From: Acidobacteriota bacterium
GTDB taxonomy: Bacteria; Acidobacteriota; Blastocatellia; Pyrinomonadales; Pyrinomonadaceae
DNA: 64,000 nt
Assembly: GCA_016715115.1 (NCBI GenBank)
Contig: JADKBM010000001.1
Span: forward strand, 62,001 to 126,000
Direction of reading: 5' to 3'
Each line of letters begins with the position of its first letter. The first letter of the stretch is position 1. Made by a program: the position numbers and the translations under genes. The notes under the pieces are model-generated. The model made no database searches, was not told the DNA's origin, and saw only the letters and a program-made list of their open reading frames with translations. Shown in pieces: positions 36,630-44,568 of the stretch.

Positions 36630-37006
36630 CGGGCACCGCCATCGGCCTGCATCGCGCATAGGAGATTGCCCTCCGTATCGAGAAACTTCGTGATCCATCC
36701 GACATAAGGAATCGCCGTTTTGGGCATCAGTATTCTGCCGCCGTTCTTCTCTACGCGCTCAATGACGGCATCGACGCTTTCAACATCGAAGGTGCATTCG
36801 AGGCCGATGACTTTGTCCTTGACCGGTGAGTATTTGCGCGACTGAAGCGCGCCGATCAATTCGCCTTTCTCGGACTTGTCGGCCTTGATCTGAAGAAAGT
36901 CGGCAGGCCCGTAAGACGCGAATCCCCATTCGAAAACTCCCTCGTAAAACCCTTTCGCCCGTTCCATATCGTCGATGTGAATCGCAAAATGCTTTAGTTT
37001 GTTCAT
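36626..37006 (-). CDS. Glyoxalase/bleomycin-resistance (VOC) family protein
   Basis: A 126-residue single-domain VOC protein, starting MNKLKHFAIHIDDMERAKGFY at 37006 after ACGGGGAAT. The frame is open far upstream, but that part has no family sequence and runs antisense to tadA. Motifs include FYEGVFEWGF and YVGWITKFLDTEGNLLCAM. Metal-dependent chemistry is usual for the fold; the substrate is unknown. First gene of a two-gene unit with the DUF1801 protein. Confidence 0.85.
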   Translation of the reverse strand: MNKLKHFAIHIDDMERAKGFYEGVFEWGFASYGPADFLQIKADKSEKGELIGALQSRKYSPVKDKVIGLECTFDVESVDAVIERVEKNGGRILMPKTAIPYVGWITKFLDTEGNLLCAMQADGGAR

Positions 37007-37138
37007 ATTCCCCGTTTCGGCTTGATCTGCTAACAGCTCAAGTTTAACTAGTATCTTAATCACAACGCAACGCACGGCGAATGTCGGATCTAACTTGACA
37101 GGCACGGGTCCAAAACCTATATTTCGTTTTTCTTTGCG

Positions 37139-37606
37139 ATGAACGACGCTGATGAAATCCTGATGCGCGTGGCGATCGACGCCGCGCGTGCGGCCGGCGA
37201 ACTGGACGAAGTTCCGATCGGCGCGTGCCTGATCGACGCCGACGGCAATCTCGTCGCGACGGCGGGCAACCGCACGATCACCGACACCGATCCGACGGCG
37301 CACGCGGAAATCCTCGTCCTGCGCGAAGCGGCGCGCAGGATCGGCAATTACCGGCTTGTCGGGTCAACTATGTATTCGACGATCGAGCCCTGTGCGATGT
37401 GCGCCGGCGCGCTCGTCAACGCACGCGTGAAGCGCCTCGTCTACGGCGCCGCTGACGAGCGTTTCGGCGCCGTCGAAACGGTCTTCGAGGTCTGTACGAA
37501 CGAGCGTTTGAATCATCGGCTCGAGGTCGAATCGGACGTTCTTGCCGACGAATGCCGTTCATTGATGCAGGATTTCTTTCGCAAGAAACGCCTGAGAGCA
37601 ACATAA
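37139..37606 (+). CDS. tadA: tRNA adenosine(34) deaminase
   Basis: A 155-residue deaminase that makes inosine at the tRNA wobble position. Zinc and catalytic residues are HAEILVLREAARR (His-x-Glu) and PCAMCAGALVNARVKRLVYGA (PCxxC). EVPIGACLIDADG is the usual N-terminal block. It lies directly upstream of the tRNA cluster. Confidence 0.93.
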   Translation: MNDADEILMRVAIDAARAAGELDEVPIGACLIDADGNLVATAGNRTITDTDPTAHAEILVLREAARRIGNYRLVGSTMYSTIEPCAMCAGALVNARVKRLVYGAADERFGAVETVFEVCTNERLNHRLEVESDVLADECRSLMQDFFRKKRLRAT

Positions 37607-37619
37607 CTTGATTTCCGAC

Positions 37620-37649
37620 TTGAATTTTTTTCGGTCGGACTATTAGAAT
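37620..37649 (+). promoter_or_regulatory. Probable promoter of tRNA-Ser(CGA)
   Basis: -35 TTGAAT at 37620-37625, an 18-nt spacer and -10 TAGAAT at 37644-37649, about 20 bases before the mature tRNA. Confidence 0.45.
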
Positions 37650-37668
37650 GAATGTTCGTCCGCCGCGC

Positions 37669-37758
<90 letters not shown>

Positions 37759-37892
37759 TTTCGATTTTGGATTTGGGATTTTGGATTTTGGATTGATTCG
37801 ATTTGGGATTCTGGATTGATTCGATTTGGGATTGCGGATTTTGGTCCGCAATTCTTGTTTTTGCAGGGACGAAGACTTTTTTTTCAACCAAC
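37759..37892. repeat. GATTTTGGATT-type repeat between two tRNA genes
   Basis: One-orientation array of GATTTTGGATT and GATTTGGGATT units separating the two serine tRNA genes. Confidence 0.7.
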
Positions 37893-37982
37893 GGAAAGGT
37901 GCAAGAGTGGTTGAATTGGCAGCATTGGAAATGCTGTGAGCCTTAACGGGTTCCGTGGGTTCGAATCCCACCCTTTCCGCCA
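37893..37982 (+). tRNA. tRNA-Ser (anticodon GGA)
   Basis: A 90-nt class II tRNA. Acceptor GGAAAGG pairs with CCTTTCC, then G and encoded CCA. The anticodon stem-loop is CAGCATTGGAAATGCTG. A long variable arm is present and the T arm is GTGGGTTCGAATCCCAC. Confidence 0.95.
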
Positions 37983-38135
37983 TTTTGATTTGGGAATTGT
38001 GATTTGGGATTTCGGATTGAAGCAAAGTCCAACCCAAAGTTTGCAATCTAAAATCGAGCATTTCGATTTGGGAATTGTGATTTGGGATCGCGGGCTCCGG
38101 TTTAATTCCGAAATCGCCAATCACAATTCCCAAAT
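37983..38135. repeat. GATTTGGGAATT arrays in inverted orientation before SRP RNA
   Basis: GATTTGGGAATTGTGATTTG units lie at 37987 and 38065, and the opposite orientation (AATCACAATTCCCAAATC) ends at about 38138, just before the SRP RNA. Confidence 0.7.
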
Positions 38136-38141
38136 CCATAT

Positions 38142-38241
38142 GGCTTCAGGCTCCGCACAAGGTTTGAGTTGTGAACCCCGCCAGATCCGGAAGGAAGCAA
38201 CGGTAGCGATTTCAGCCTGTGTTGCGGCTCGGTCTGAAGCC
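38142..38241 (+). ncRNA. ffs: Signal recognition particle RNA (small bacterial 4.5S type)
   Basis: A roughly 100-nt RNA with ends GGCTTCAG and CTGAAGCC that pair. The conserved helix-8 domain is seen as CCAGATCCGGAAGGAAGCAA, containing the GGAA tetraloop and the Ffh-binding internal loop. It scaffolds Ffh for co-translational membrane targeting. Ends are estimated from pairing. Confidence 0.92.
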
Positions 38242-38249
38242 TCCATATT

Positions 38250-38334
38250 TCGATTTGGGATTTCGGATTTGTGAATTCGGTCTTTTGGTAGTCAAATCCA
38301 GCCCGAAATCAGAAATCCGAAATCCCAAATCTGC
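38250..38334. repeat. Inverted GATTTGGGATT arrays between SRP RNA and tRNA-Gly
   Basis: CGATTTGGGATTTCGGATTT on the left faces AATCAGAAATCCGAAATCCC on the right, with about 30 unique bases between. Confidence 0.75.
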
Positions 38335-38337
38335 TTT

Positions 38338-38409
38338 GCGGGCGTAACTCAATGGTAGAGTGTCAGCTTCCCAAGCTGAAAGTTGCGAGTTCGATCCTCG
38401 TCGCCCGCT
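38338..38409 (+). tRNA. tRNA-Gly (anticodon CCC)
   Basis: A 72-nt tRNA. Acceptor GCGGGCG pairs with CGCCCGC, discriminator T. The anticodon stem-loop is TCAGCTTCCCAAGCTGA and the T arm has GTTCGATCC. No CCA is encoded, unlike the two serine tRNAs. Confidence 0.92.
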
Positions 38410-38425
38410 TTCCAGCTTTCCCCGT

Positions 38426-39280
38426 ATGTTCAGTGTCTCGGCCGTTAAGTCCGTCGTTCAGGTGGTGCGGAACCTCGAAGAATCGCGCGTGATCTACGAA
38501 TCCGTGCTCGGCCTCGTTCGCGTTCGAACGGCATCGTCCGGCGAATCGCGAACCGAGACCTACGCCCTTCCGGGCGACGATTTCGGGATGATCCGCCTGG
38601 TCGAGAATCCGAACGCCTCTGCTCCCGTCCGCGACGTCTCGCGCCCGTTCGATTTCGGAATAATGACACTCAATTTCCGAACCAGCGACATCGACGCCGC
38701 TCTCGCACGTCTTCAAGCCGTCGGTTGCCGTCCGATCTCCGGGATCCTCGACTACAACGTCGGAAAGCCGATGCGCGAGGCAATGCTCGCGACGCCGACC
38801 GGCGAACGCCTGACGATAATCGAAGTCGGCGGACGCGTCGAAGACGTTCCGGTGTTTTCAGAAGCCATTGCGACCGTCGGACTCGTCGTGCCATCGATGG
38901 GCGAGTCGCTGAGATTTTACGAGCGCGGACTCGGCCTGACCAAGGCGATCGCTTTTCAATCGTCCGGTGCGCCGTTCGATTCCCTGCTCGGGGTCGGGCG
39001 TTTGGACAAACTCGATTTTGCGACGCTGAATTCGGGAAAGAACTGGACCGGAAAGGTCGAACTTCTCGAACTTGAGACCGACGCGAAACCGATTCAGACC
39101 GTGGCAAGCGCCGATCGAACCGGCTATCTGATGGCGGCATTCGAAACCGACGATCTCGATGCGGCGGTGAGCGCCGGAATTGAAAACGGCGGAAAGGTTA
39201 TCGATAGGAGCGAAGCGGCGGCGGTCATCCGGGCTCCCGGCGGAGAGTTGGTCGAGATCACGCCGGCACTTCGGCAGTGA
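38426..39280 (+). CDS. Two-domain VOC family protein
   Basis: A 284-residue protein made of two VOC half-modules (about 1-135 and 140-284), like extradiol dioxygenase or glyoxalase pairs. It begins MFSVSAVKSVVQVVRNLEES at 38426, only 16 bases after tRNA-Gly, so an in-frame start inside the tRNA is rejected. Repeated motifs are VVRNLEESRVIYESVLGL and VVPSMGESLRFYERGLGL. The substrate is unknown, and the metal ligands cannot be assigned with confidence. Confidence 0.8.
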   Translation: MFSVSAVKSVVQVVRNLEESRVIYESVLGLVRVRTASSGESRTETYALPGDDFGMIRLVENPNASAPVRDVSRPFDFGIMTLNFRTSDIDAALARLQAVGCRPISGILDYNVGKPMREAMLATPTGERLTIIEVGGRVEDVPVFSEAIATVGLVVPSMGESLRFYERGLGLTKAIAFQSSGAPFDSLLGVGRLDKLDFATLNSGKNWTGKVELLELETDAKPIQTVASADRTGYLMAAFETDDLDAAVSAGIENGGKVIDRSEAAAVIRAPGGELVEITPALRQ

Positions 39281-39459
39281 TTGGACTCCGGAATAGCCTT
39301 CCAATCGGGTTTCTGCCGAACGGCGCACCGAAGAAACACGAACCAAGCAAGTCCTATTGCTTCAGTCACTTCAAAACGTGTTTCTTGAGAGCTGAAAGTT
39401 CGAAGTCGTCAATCCACAGGGGCGGGCGGAACGGAATCATCTACTCATCGTAAATCAAT

Positions 39460-40020
39460 TCAACGTTCCGACCGAACCGTTTCGGTTTTTCTGAAAATGT
39501 ATTCCTGACCTTTCGGCGCCTTGAGATTGAGCACCGAAATCAGGCTCGCCGCGAAGACCAGAATCCAGATCAGCCAAACCGCCGGCATCGCCTGATTCAT
39601 TCTCGAACGGATCTCGTTGTTCAACTCCGCGACGTTCTCCGCCCCGGCCTTGATCGCTTTCAGGTTCTTGAGCGCCGTTCCCGAGATCGGCAGCAAATAC
39701 AACGCATCGACAATGATCAAACCGTAGAGCACGTGCTTCCAGGAAAGCCACGCGGTCGTAAAGATCGGCGTTTCGGTGACGTAACAAAGCACGATCCCGC
39801 TCGGCAGCATCAGCAGGAAAATGTAGGCGACGACGGTGTCGATCCCGTGCATCACCCGCGCGCGCTCGAGCCTCTCTTCAATCGGCTGCGAGGCGTCCTT
39901 GATCTTGAAGTGCAGCCAGAAAACGATGAAGTCGAACAAAAGCCAGGCGGCCGCCATCAGCGCGTGAACGCCCCGAAAGCTGATATCGACCAGATCTACG
40001 CCAAAAATCTCGTTGCTCAT
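39460..40020 (-). CDS. Integral membrane protein, unknown
   Basis: A 186-residue membrane protein with four or five hydrophobic segments. Histidines lie in or near them (FRGVHALM, FWLHFKIK, RVMHGIDTV, LSWKHVLYG), which could bind heme b or copper as in CopD-like or cytochrome-like proteins; this is inference. The ATG at 40020 overlaps the stop of the small upstream gene in an ATGA, so the two form an operon and may form one complex. Confidence 0.65.
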   Translation of the reverse strand: MSNEIFGVDLVDISFRGVHALMAAAWLLFDFIVFWLHFKIKDASQPIEERLERARVMHGIDTVVAYIFLLMLPSGIVLCYVTETPIFTTAWLSWKHVLYGLIIVDALYLLPISGTALKNLKAIKAGAENVAELNNEIRSRMNQAMPAVWLIWILVFAASLISVLNLKAPKGQEYIFRKTETVRSER

Positions 40021-40205
40021 TGTTTTTTCGGAAAGAATAGCCGGACAAGTTTCGGAAGCGCAAAAAGCGCGCAACCGCTGTAGATCATCGTGTTCAGCAA
40101 GAGTGAAAGCTCGAAACCCGAAAGATACATCTGCCGGCCATAACCGATCCCAAGATAGAATCCGCCAAAAACAATGATCAACCACAGTAACCAGATCAAA
40201 AACAT
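40017..40205 (-). CDS. Small two-helix membrane protein
   Basis: 62 residues, almost all in two membrane segments (FLIWLLWLIIVFGGFYLGIG and LSLLLNTMIYSGCALFAL), with a basic C-terminus KLVRLFFPKKQ. It overlaps the next membrane gene by four bases, which supports it as real. No family recognised. Confidence 0.65.
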   Translation of the reverse strand: MFLIWLLWLIIVFGGFYLGIGYGRQMYLSGFELSLLLNTMIYSGCALFALPKLVRLFFPKKQ

Positions 40206-40545
40206 ACGCTTCGTTGGGAACCGGAACGCGTCCGGCTAATTTGTTATAAGTCGATAACAAATTACAGCACTTTCAGTTGCGCGTCAACGGCCCGATCGCC
40301 TCTGCGAATCGACCTCCTGGCCGTTGCCGAAGACGAGCCGTCTCCGCCCGATCCGCGATCGTCGGGCACTCTTTCGCAGACCGCGAAAAGCCGCGGTCTG
40401 CGTGACCGGATTTTGCGTCTTTGCGCCTTTGCGGGAACACCTCGAAAACGGCTATTATCTTATCCTTGATTCAACTCAGATTTGCTTTCGGATCTTGGTG
40501 CGGCAATCAATCCAAGATCGAAAATTGCAGATCCAAAATCGAACG
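40206..40545. other. Gene-free interval between the divergent membrane operon and dnaX
   Basis: No gene seen. It contains the GCGTCTTTGCGCCTTTGCGG string (40410-40429), which looks like a dispersed repeat, and AAATCCAAGATCG-type units just before dnaX. No strong promoter could be chosen. Confidence 0.45.
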
Positions 40546-42408
40546 ATGTCTTATCAGGTAATCGCCAGAAAATGGCGGCCGCAGTCATTTGAAGAGGTCA
40601 CCGGCCAGGAAGCGATCACTCACACGCTTCGCAACGCCATCGAGCACGACCGGCTCCACCACGCATATCTTTTTTCGGGCGCGCGCGGCGTCGGAAAAAC
40701 GACGACGGCGCGGCTTCTTGCGAAAGCGCTCAACTGTCACAAGACTTCGCAGCCGAATCCCGTTCCCTGTTCGTACAACGATCCGGATTCGTGTCCGTCG
40801 TGCCGCGAGATCGCCGAAAGCCGGTCGATCGACGTACTCGAGTTTGACGCCGCCTCGCACACCGGCGTCGATGCCATCCGCGACATCATTCTCGAAGGGA
40901 TAAATTCCTCGGCGGCGCGCGACCGATTCAAGATCTTCATCATTGACGAAGTTCATATGCTTTCGAATTCGTCGTTCAACGCGCTGCTCAAAACCCTCGA
41001 AGAGCCGCCGCCGAACGTCGCGTTCATTATGGCGACGACCGAGCTCCACAAGGTTCCCGACACGATCTCGTCGCGATGTCAGGAATTCGAGTTCCGAACG
41101 ATCCCGGTCCCGAAAATTTTCGCGCGGCTCAAACTGATCGCCGATGCCGAAAAGATCAAGGTCACCGATGAAGCGCTGCGCGAGATCGCGCGTTCCGGCG
41201 AGGGCTCGATGCGCGACGCGCAAAGCAATTTCGATCAGGTCATCAGTTTTTCAGGCGACGCGATCGACGTTCTCGACGTTTCGAAGGCGCTCGGCATCGC
41301 CGGCGCCGAGATGCTCACGCGGATCGTGACCGCAATCGCCCATAATCAGCCGGTCGAGGCGATCAACATCGTCGACGACCTCATTTCGCGCGGCCACGAT
41401 CTGCGCTCGTTCTGCCGCGACCTCCTCAGTTTCGTCCGCGACCTGCTCGTCACGAAGATCGCCGGACATAATGAAGCGTTGCTTGAGACGGCGGCGCTTG
41501 GCATCGACGAGCTTCAAAAATTCGCGCAGCATTTTACCGAATCCGACCTCGTAAGGTTTTTCAATTCCCTCGCCGAAACGGAACTCAAACTTCGGGACGC
41601 GACCCAATCGCGCTATGTGCTCGAGATCGGACTCGTGAAACTGGTCGAGATGCGCCGCGTCGTCGCTATCGAGGGAATCCTCGAACGATTATCGAGGCTC
41701 GAAGCCAAGGCTGCGGCCGGTGCGGCCGGCGAAATCTCTACAGGGGCTCCGGCTCCGGCGGAAAAAAAAACTCTGAAATCTGAGATCACGCCGCCCGCGG
41801 ACGTCCCGTTCCCGACGAATGCCGAAATTTCCGAGCCGTTGCCGACGATCAGCCGCTTCCGGGAGGCGGCACCGACAATTGCCCGCGAACCCGAGATGCC
41901 TCCGCAACCGGATTTCGCGCCGGTCGATCGGCGTGATGAGAAAATCGTTGCCGAACCTTCGCTTCCCGCCATCGGCGAACCGGCGCCGAAAAGGAATTTG
42001 ATCGCCGAGATGCTCGCATCGATGCCGCTCAAGCTTTTGCCGATCACCTCCGAAGAGCTTGCGCACGTCGACGACAATCGACTCGACGCCGCGTATGAGC
42101 ATAAACTCCGGCTCAGCGGCGACGATCTGTTTCCAATTCATTCCGCGAACGCGCTCGCCGCGATGCTCACTGCAAAAACCGAACCCGCCGCGGTCGAATC
42201 CGGCGGCGGCGCGGGAACCGCGACGCGGCTGAAGCCCGAATTCGCCATTCCTGAGTTTGACAATGACGCGGACGACGCGCCGATCCCGGTGCTTCCGGAA
42301 AACCCGACCGAGGCCGACTTGCTGCAGTACGCCGAGCAACATCCAACGGTCCGCCGCGTCGTTCGCGCGTTCCGCGGAAAGATCGTCGAGGTCCGGCCAA
42401 AACAATAA
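40546..42408 (+). CDS. dnaX: DNA polymerase III subunit gamma/tau
   Basis: A 620-residue clamp-loader ATPase. It starts MSYQVIARKWRPQSFEEVTG; the frame is open upstream without homology. Walker A is GARGVGKTTTARL, the zinc module is CSYNDPDSCPSCREIA and preceding Cys (NCHK), Walker B is IFIIDEVHML, and the sensor 1 region is LEEPPPNVAFIMATTE. Domains I-III end near residue 395. A Pro/Ala-rich linker and tau-specific C-terminal part follow. A run of nine A bases at 41762-41770 (codons 406-409) lies exactly at the domain III/linker border. Confidence 0.95.
   Translation: MSYQVIARKWRPQSFEEVTGQEAITHTLRNAIEHDRLHHAYLFSGARGVGKTTTARLLAKALNCHKTSQPNPVPCSYNDPDSCPSCREIAESRSIDVLEFDAASHTGVDAIRDIILEGINSSAARDRFKIFIIDEVHMLSNSSFNALLKTLEEPPPNVAFIMATTELHKVPDTISSRCQEFEFRTIPVPKIFARLKLIADAEKIKVTDEALREIARSGEGSMRDAQSNFDQVISFSGDAIDVLDVSKALGIAGAEMLTRIVTAIAHNQPVEAINIVDDLISRGHDLRSFCRDLLSFVRDLLVTKIAGHNEALLETAALGIDELQKFAQHFTESDLVRFFNSLAETELKLRDATQSRYVLEIGLVKLVEMRRVVAIEGILERLSRLEAKAAAGAAGEISTGAPAPAEKKTLKSEITPPADVPFPTNAEISEPLPTISRFREAAPTIAREPEMPPQPDFAPVDRRDEKIVAEPSLPAIGEPAPKRNLIAEMLASMPLKLLPITSEELAHVDDNRLDAAYEHKLRLSGDDLFPIHSANALAAMLTAKTEPAAVESGGGAGTATRLKPEFAIPEFDNDADDAPIPVLPENPTEADLLQYAEQHPTVRRVVRAFRGKIVEVRPKQ
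41762..41770 (+). promoter_or_regulatory. A9 slippage site in dnaX (candidate gamma-producing site)
   Basis: The reading frame is GAA AAA AAA ACT. After gain of one A (or -1 ribosomal slip) it reads AAC TCT GAA ATC TGA; after loss of one A it reads CTC TGA. Both alternative frames stop within five codons, giving a protein of about 409-412 residues. The heptamer A AAA AAA is also in the phase needed for -1 frameshifting. Confidence 0.65.
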
Positions 42409-42481
42409 TTTTCAACCGATTGAAATTTTCGGGAACAAATTCCGGAGGCGCGCGTAATTCACTACGGAGGTGGTTGAGACA

Positions 42482-42688
42482 ATGCGCGAACCTTGGATAG
42501 CAGGTATTTTGAGTTTTTTGGTGCCCGGAGTCGGCCAAATTTACAACGGACGGATCATTGTCGGCATTCTGTGGCTGATATTGACCGGAGTTTCGTGGAT
42601 CGGGTCGGCGGGAACGCTCGGTTGGATCGTTCATCTGATCGCCGCTTGGTGTGCTTACAGCTTTGCCAAAGACAACCCCGTAAGATAA
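42482..42688 (+). CDS. Small TM2-like membrane protein
   Basis: 68 residues from the ATG at 42482, preceded by a strong GGAGGTGG. The sequence MREPWIAGILSFLVPGVGQI is typical of small two-helix proteins related to TM2/DUF5683 domains (GxGQxYNG motif), with a second hydrophobic stretch WIVHLIAAWCAYSF. Function unknown. It lies between dnaX and a terminator. Confidence 0.75.
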   Translation: MREPWIAGILSFLVPGVGQIYNGRIIVGILWLILTGVSWIGSAGTLGWIVHLIAAWCAYSFAKDNPVR

Positions 42689-42720
42689 GTCAGAAGTTAT
42701 TTCATGCAGTCCTCCTTTGT

Positions 42721-42750
42721 GCCCGGTGATCGAAATCATCGGGCTTTTTT
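42721..42750 (+). terminator. Rho-independent terminator
   Basis: Ten-base-pair stem GCCCGGTGAT/ATCATCGGGC (one G-T pair) with a CGAA loop, followed by six T bases. It ends the dnaX/small membrane protein transcript. Confidence 0.85.
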
Positions 42751-42853
42751 ACTTTTTTCGTGCAGTTAACGTAGAATCAACTTTGGTTTTTTTGGCAACA
42801 AACTCACGGTCCGTAATTTTTGAGGATTTCGGACGAGTTTCGCGCCGCTTATT

Positions 42854-43474
42854 ATGGTACGTGAAGGGTTTCCGTTTTTGTTCGCCGCCGCGCTTCCCGC
42901 GATCGTTTTCGCGGCGCTTTTTTTTGCGCTCGGAGGCATTGTTTTTATCGTCGGCGCGATCGTGTTTCTGGCGCTTGCCGCCTTTATGGCCTATTTTTTT
43001 CGTGACCCCGAGCGCCATCCGCCGACCGGCGACGACATCATCGTCTCCGCCGCCGACGGTCGCGTGACACGTGTCGAAGAAAGCGAGAAAGGAGCATTCG
43101 TCAGTGTTTTCCTGTCACCGTTTGACGTCCACATCAATCGCTCGCCGATTACCGGGACCGTCACCGAAATCAATTACATCCGGGGCAAGAAAAATCCCGC
43201 GACGAGCGACGAAGCGAGTCTCGTCAACGAACGCAATTCGCTGACGATCGAAAACCCGCGGATGACGGTCGTCTGCACGCAGATCGCTGGCATCGTCGCA
43301 CGCCGGATTGTCTGTCACAGCAAAAAAGGCGATAATCTGAAACTCGGCGAAAAGTTCGGCCTGATCAAATTCAGTTCGAGGACCGACCTGCTGATGCCGA
43401 AATCGGTCGAGGTGCTCGTCAAAGTCGGCGACCGCGTCGTCGGCGGCGAAACGATCATCGCCCGTCTGAAGTGA
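42854..43474 (+). CDS. psd: Phosphatidylserine decarboxylase (short, membrane-associated type)
   Basis: A 206-residue enzyme converting phosphatidylserine to phosphatidylethanolamine. Two hydrophobic N-terminal segments, then the family core: FFRDPERHPP, VSAADGRVT, FLSPFDVHINRSP and the C-terminal processing region IKFSSRTDLLMP. The family normally has Gly-Ser before Arg at the self-cleavage site (FGSR); here it is Ser-Ser. The pyruvoyl-forming serine is still present. It lies upstream of pssA, the preceding enzyme of the pathway, 51 bases apart. Confidence 0.9.
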   Translation: MVREGFPFLFAAALPAIVFAALFFALGGIVFIVGAIVFLALAAFMAYFFRDPERHPPTGDDIIVSAADGRVTRVEESEKGAFVSVFLSPFDVHINRSPITGTVTEINYIRGKKNPATSDEASLVNERNSLTIENPRMTVVCTQIAGIVARRIVCHSKKGDNLKLGEKFGLIKFSSRTDLLMPKSVEVLVKVGDRVVGGETIIARLK

Positions 43475-43525
43475 CTTGCGAAACTTCAATCGCGAATCGG
43501 AAATCGAAATTCGCAAATCGAAAGT

Positions 43526-44401
43526 ATGGAAACCGAAGACAATCTGCCCCCGCATAAGGGACTGAAGAAAGGACTCTATCTAATTCCGACCGCGTTTACG
43601 GCAGCGAATGTCGGGATGGGTTTCCTCGCCGTGCTCTATTCGGTGCGCGGCTTTCAGACGGTGACCTCGGATCCGGTGAACGCGGCATCATATTTCAACT
43701 ATGCCGCGCTGGCGATTGGATTGGCGATTCTTTTCGACACACTCGACGGACGCGTCGCTCGAATGACGCGGACCGCGACCGAGATCGGTGTTCAGCTTGA
43801 CTCGCTCGCCGACGTCGTGACCTTCGGCATCGCGCCGATCGCGCTTGTTTACGCTTGGGGCATCGCGCCGGTTTTCCCCGAAAAAACGGCGATGCATAAT
43901 CTCGGCGTGTTCCTGCTGTTTATGTATCTGATGTGCGGGGCATTCCGGCTGGCGCGTTTCAATCTGCAGGCGACGCGTCCGCACGTGCTGATCGAAGGCG
44001 CGACCAACGTCGATAAAAAGAATTTCGTCGGACTCCCGATTCCGCCCGCCGCCGGCCTGATGGCGTCGATCATCCATTTCGCCCCGCAGCCTTTGAATTC
44101 CTACGTCGGCGACTACGCGCATTTCTACGGCATTATGATCCTGACGCTGCTCGGCGTCCTCGGATTGCTGATGGTGAGCACTATCCGCTATACGAGTTTC
44201 AAGACGGTGGCGACGGGCCGGACGAACATCTATATCGTCCTTCTCGTGGCGGCGGTCGCGATGCTGATCTGGTTCTATTCCCAATACGCGCTGCTCATCC
44301 TCAGCGGCGTTTACGTCTCGCACGGCGTCATTTGGTACGTCCTTGGACTGCTCAGCCCGCGCCGCAAGCGGGAGGAGATTCGGGAGACGGTCGAATCTTG
44401 A
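43526..44401 (+). CDS. pssA: CDP-diacylglycerol--serine O-phosphatidyltransferase
   Basis: A 291-residue CDP-alcohol phosphatidyltransferase making phosphatidylserine. The signature D-x2-D-G-x2-A-R...G-x3-D-x3-D is present as DTLDGRVAR...GVQLDSLAD. About eight membrane segments are visible. With psd it forms a two-gene phosphatidylethanolamine operon. Confidence 0.93.
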   Translation: METEDNLPPHKGLKKGLYLIPTAFTAANVGMGFLAVLYSVRGFQTVTSDPVNAASYFNYAALAIGLAILFDTLDGRVARMTRTATEIGVQLDSLADVVTFGIAPIALVYAWGIAPVFPEKTAMHNLGVFLLFMYLMCGAFRLARFNLQATRPHVLIEGATNVDKKNFVGLPIPPAAGLMASIIHFAPQPLNSYVGDYAHFYGIMILTLLGVLGLLMVSTIRYTSFKTVATGRTNIYIVLLVAAVAMLIWFYSQYALLILSGVYVSHGVIWYVLGLLSPRRKREEIRETVES

Positions 44402-44480
44402 TTGCCCGCAATTTCCGGCAATCGCAAACGGAGCATTTGGGCCCCGACTTCTTTAATCCCAGATTACTCATCAAAAGCAA

Positions 44481-44543
44481 TTTCCCGCGACAAACAACAC
44501 CAAAAATGCCGTTTTTCGCGTTTTTGGTGTGTTTCGCGGGAAA
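44481..44543. terminator. Long bidirectional hairpin between convergent genes
   Basis: The outer stem TTTCCCGCG/CGCGGGAAA is perfect. It continues with ACAACACCAAAAA facing TTTTTGGTGTGT, with a small bulge. A-rich and T-rich tracts flank the hairpin on both sides, so it can end both pssA and the minus-strand ligase gene. Confidence 0.75.
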
Positions 44544-44568
44544 GAAATTTTATATTACGTAATTTGGG

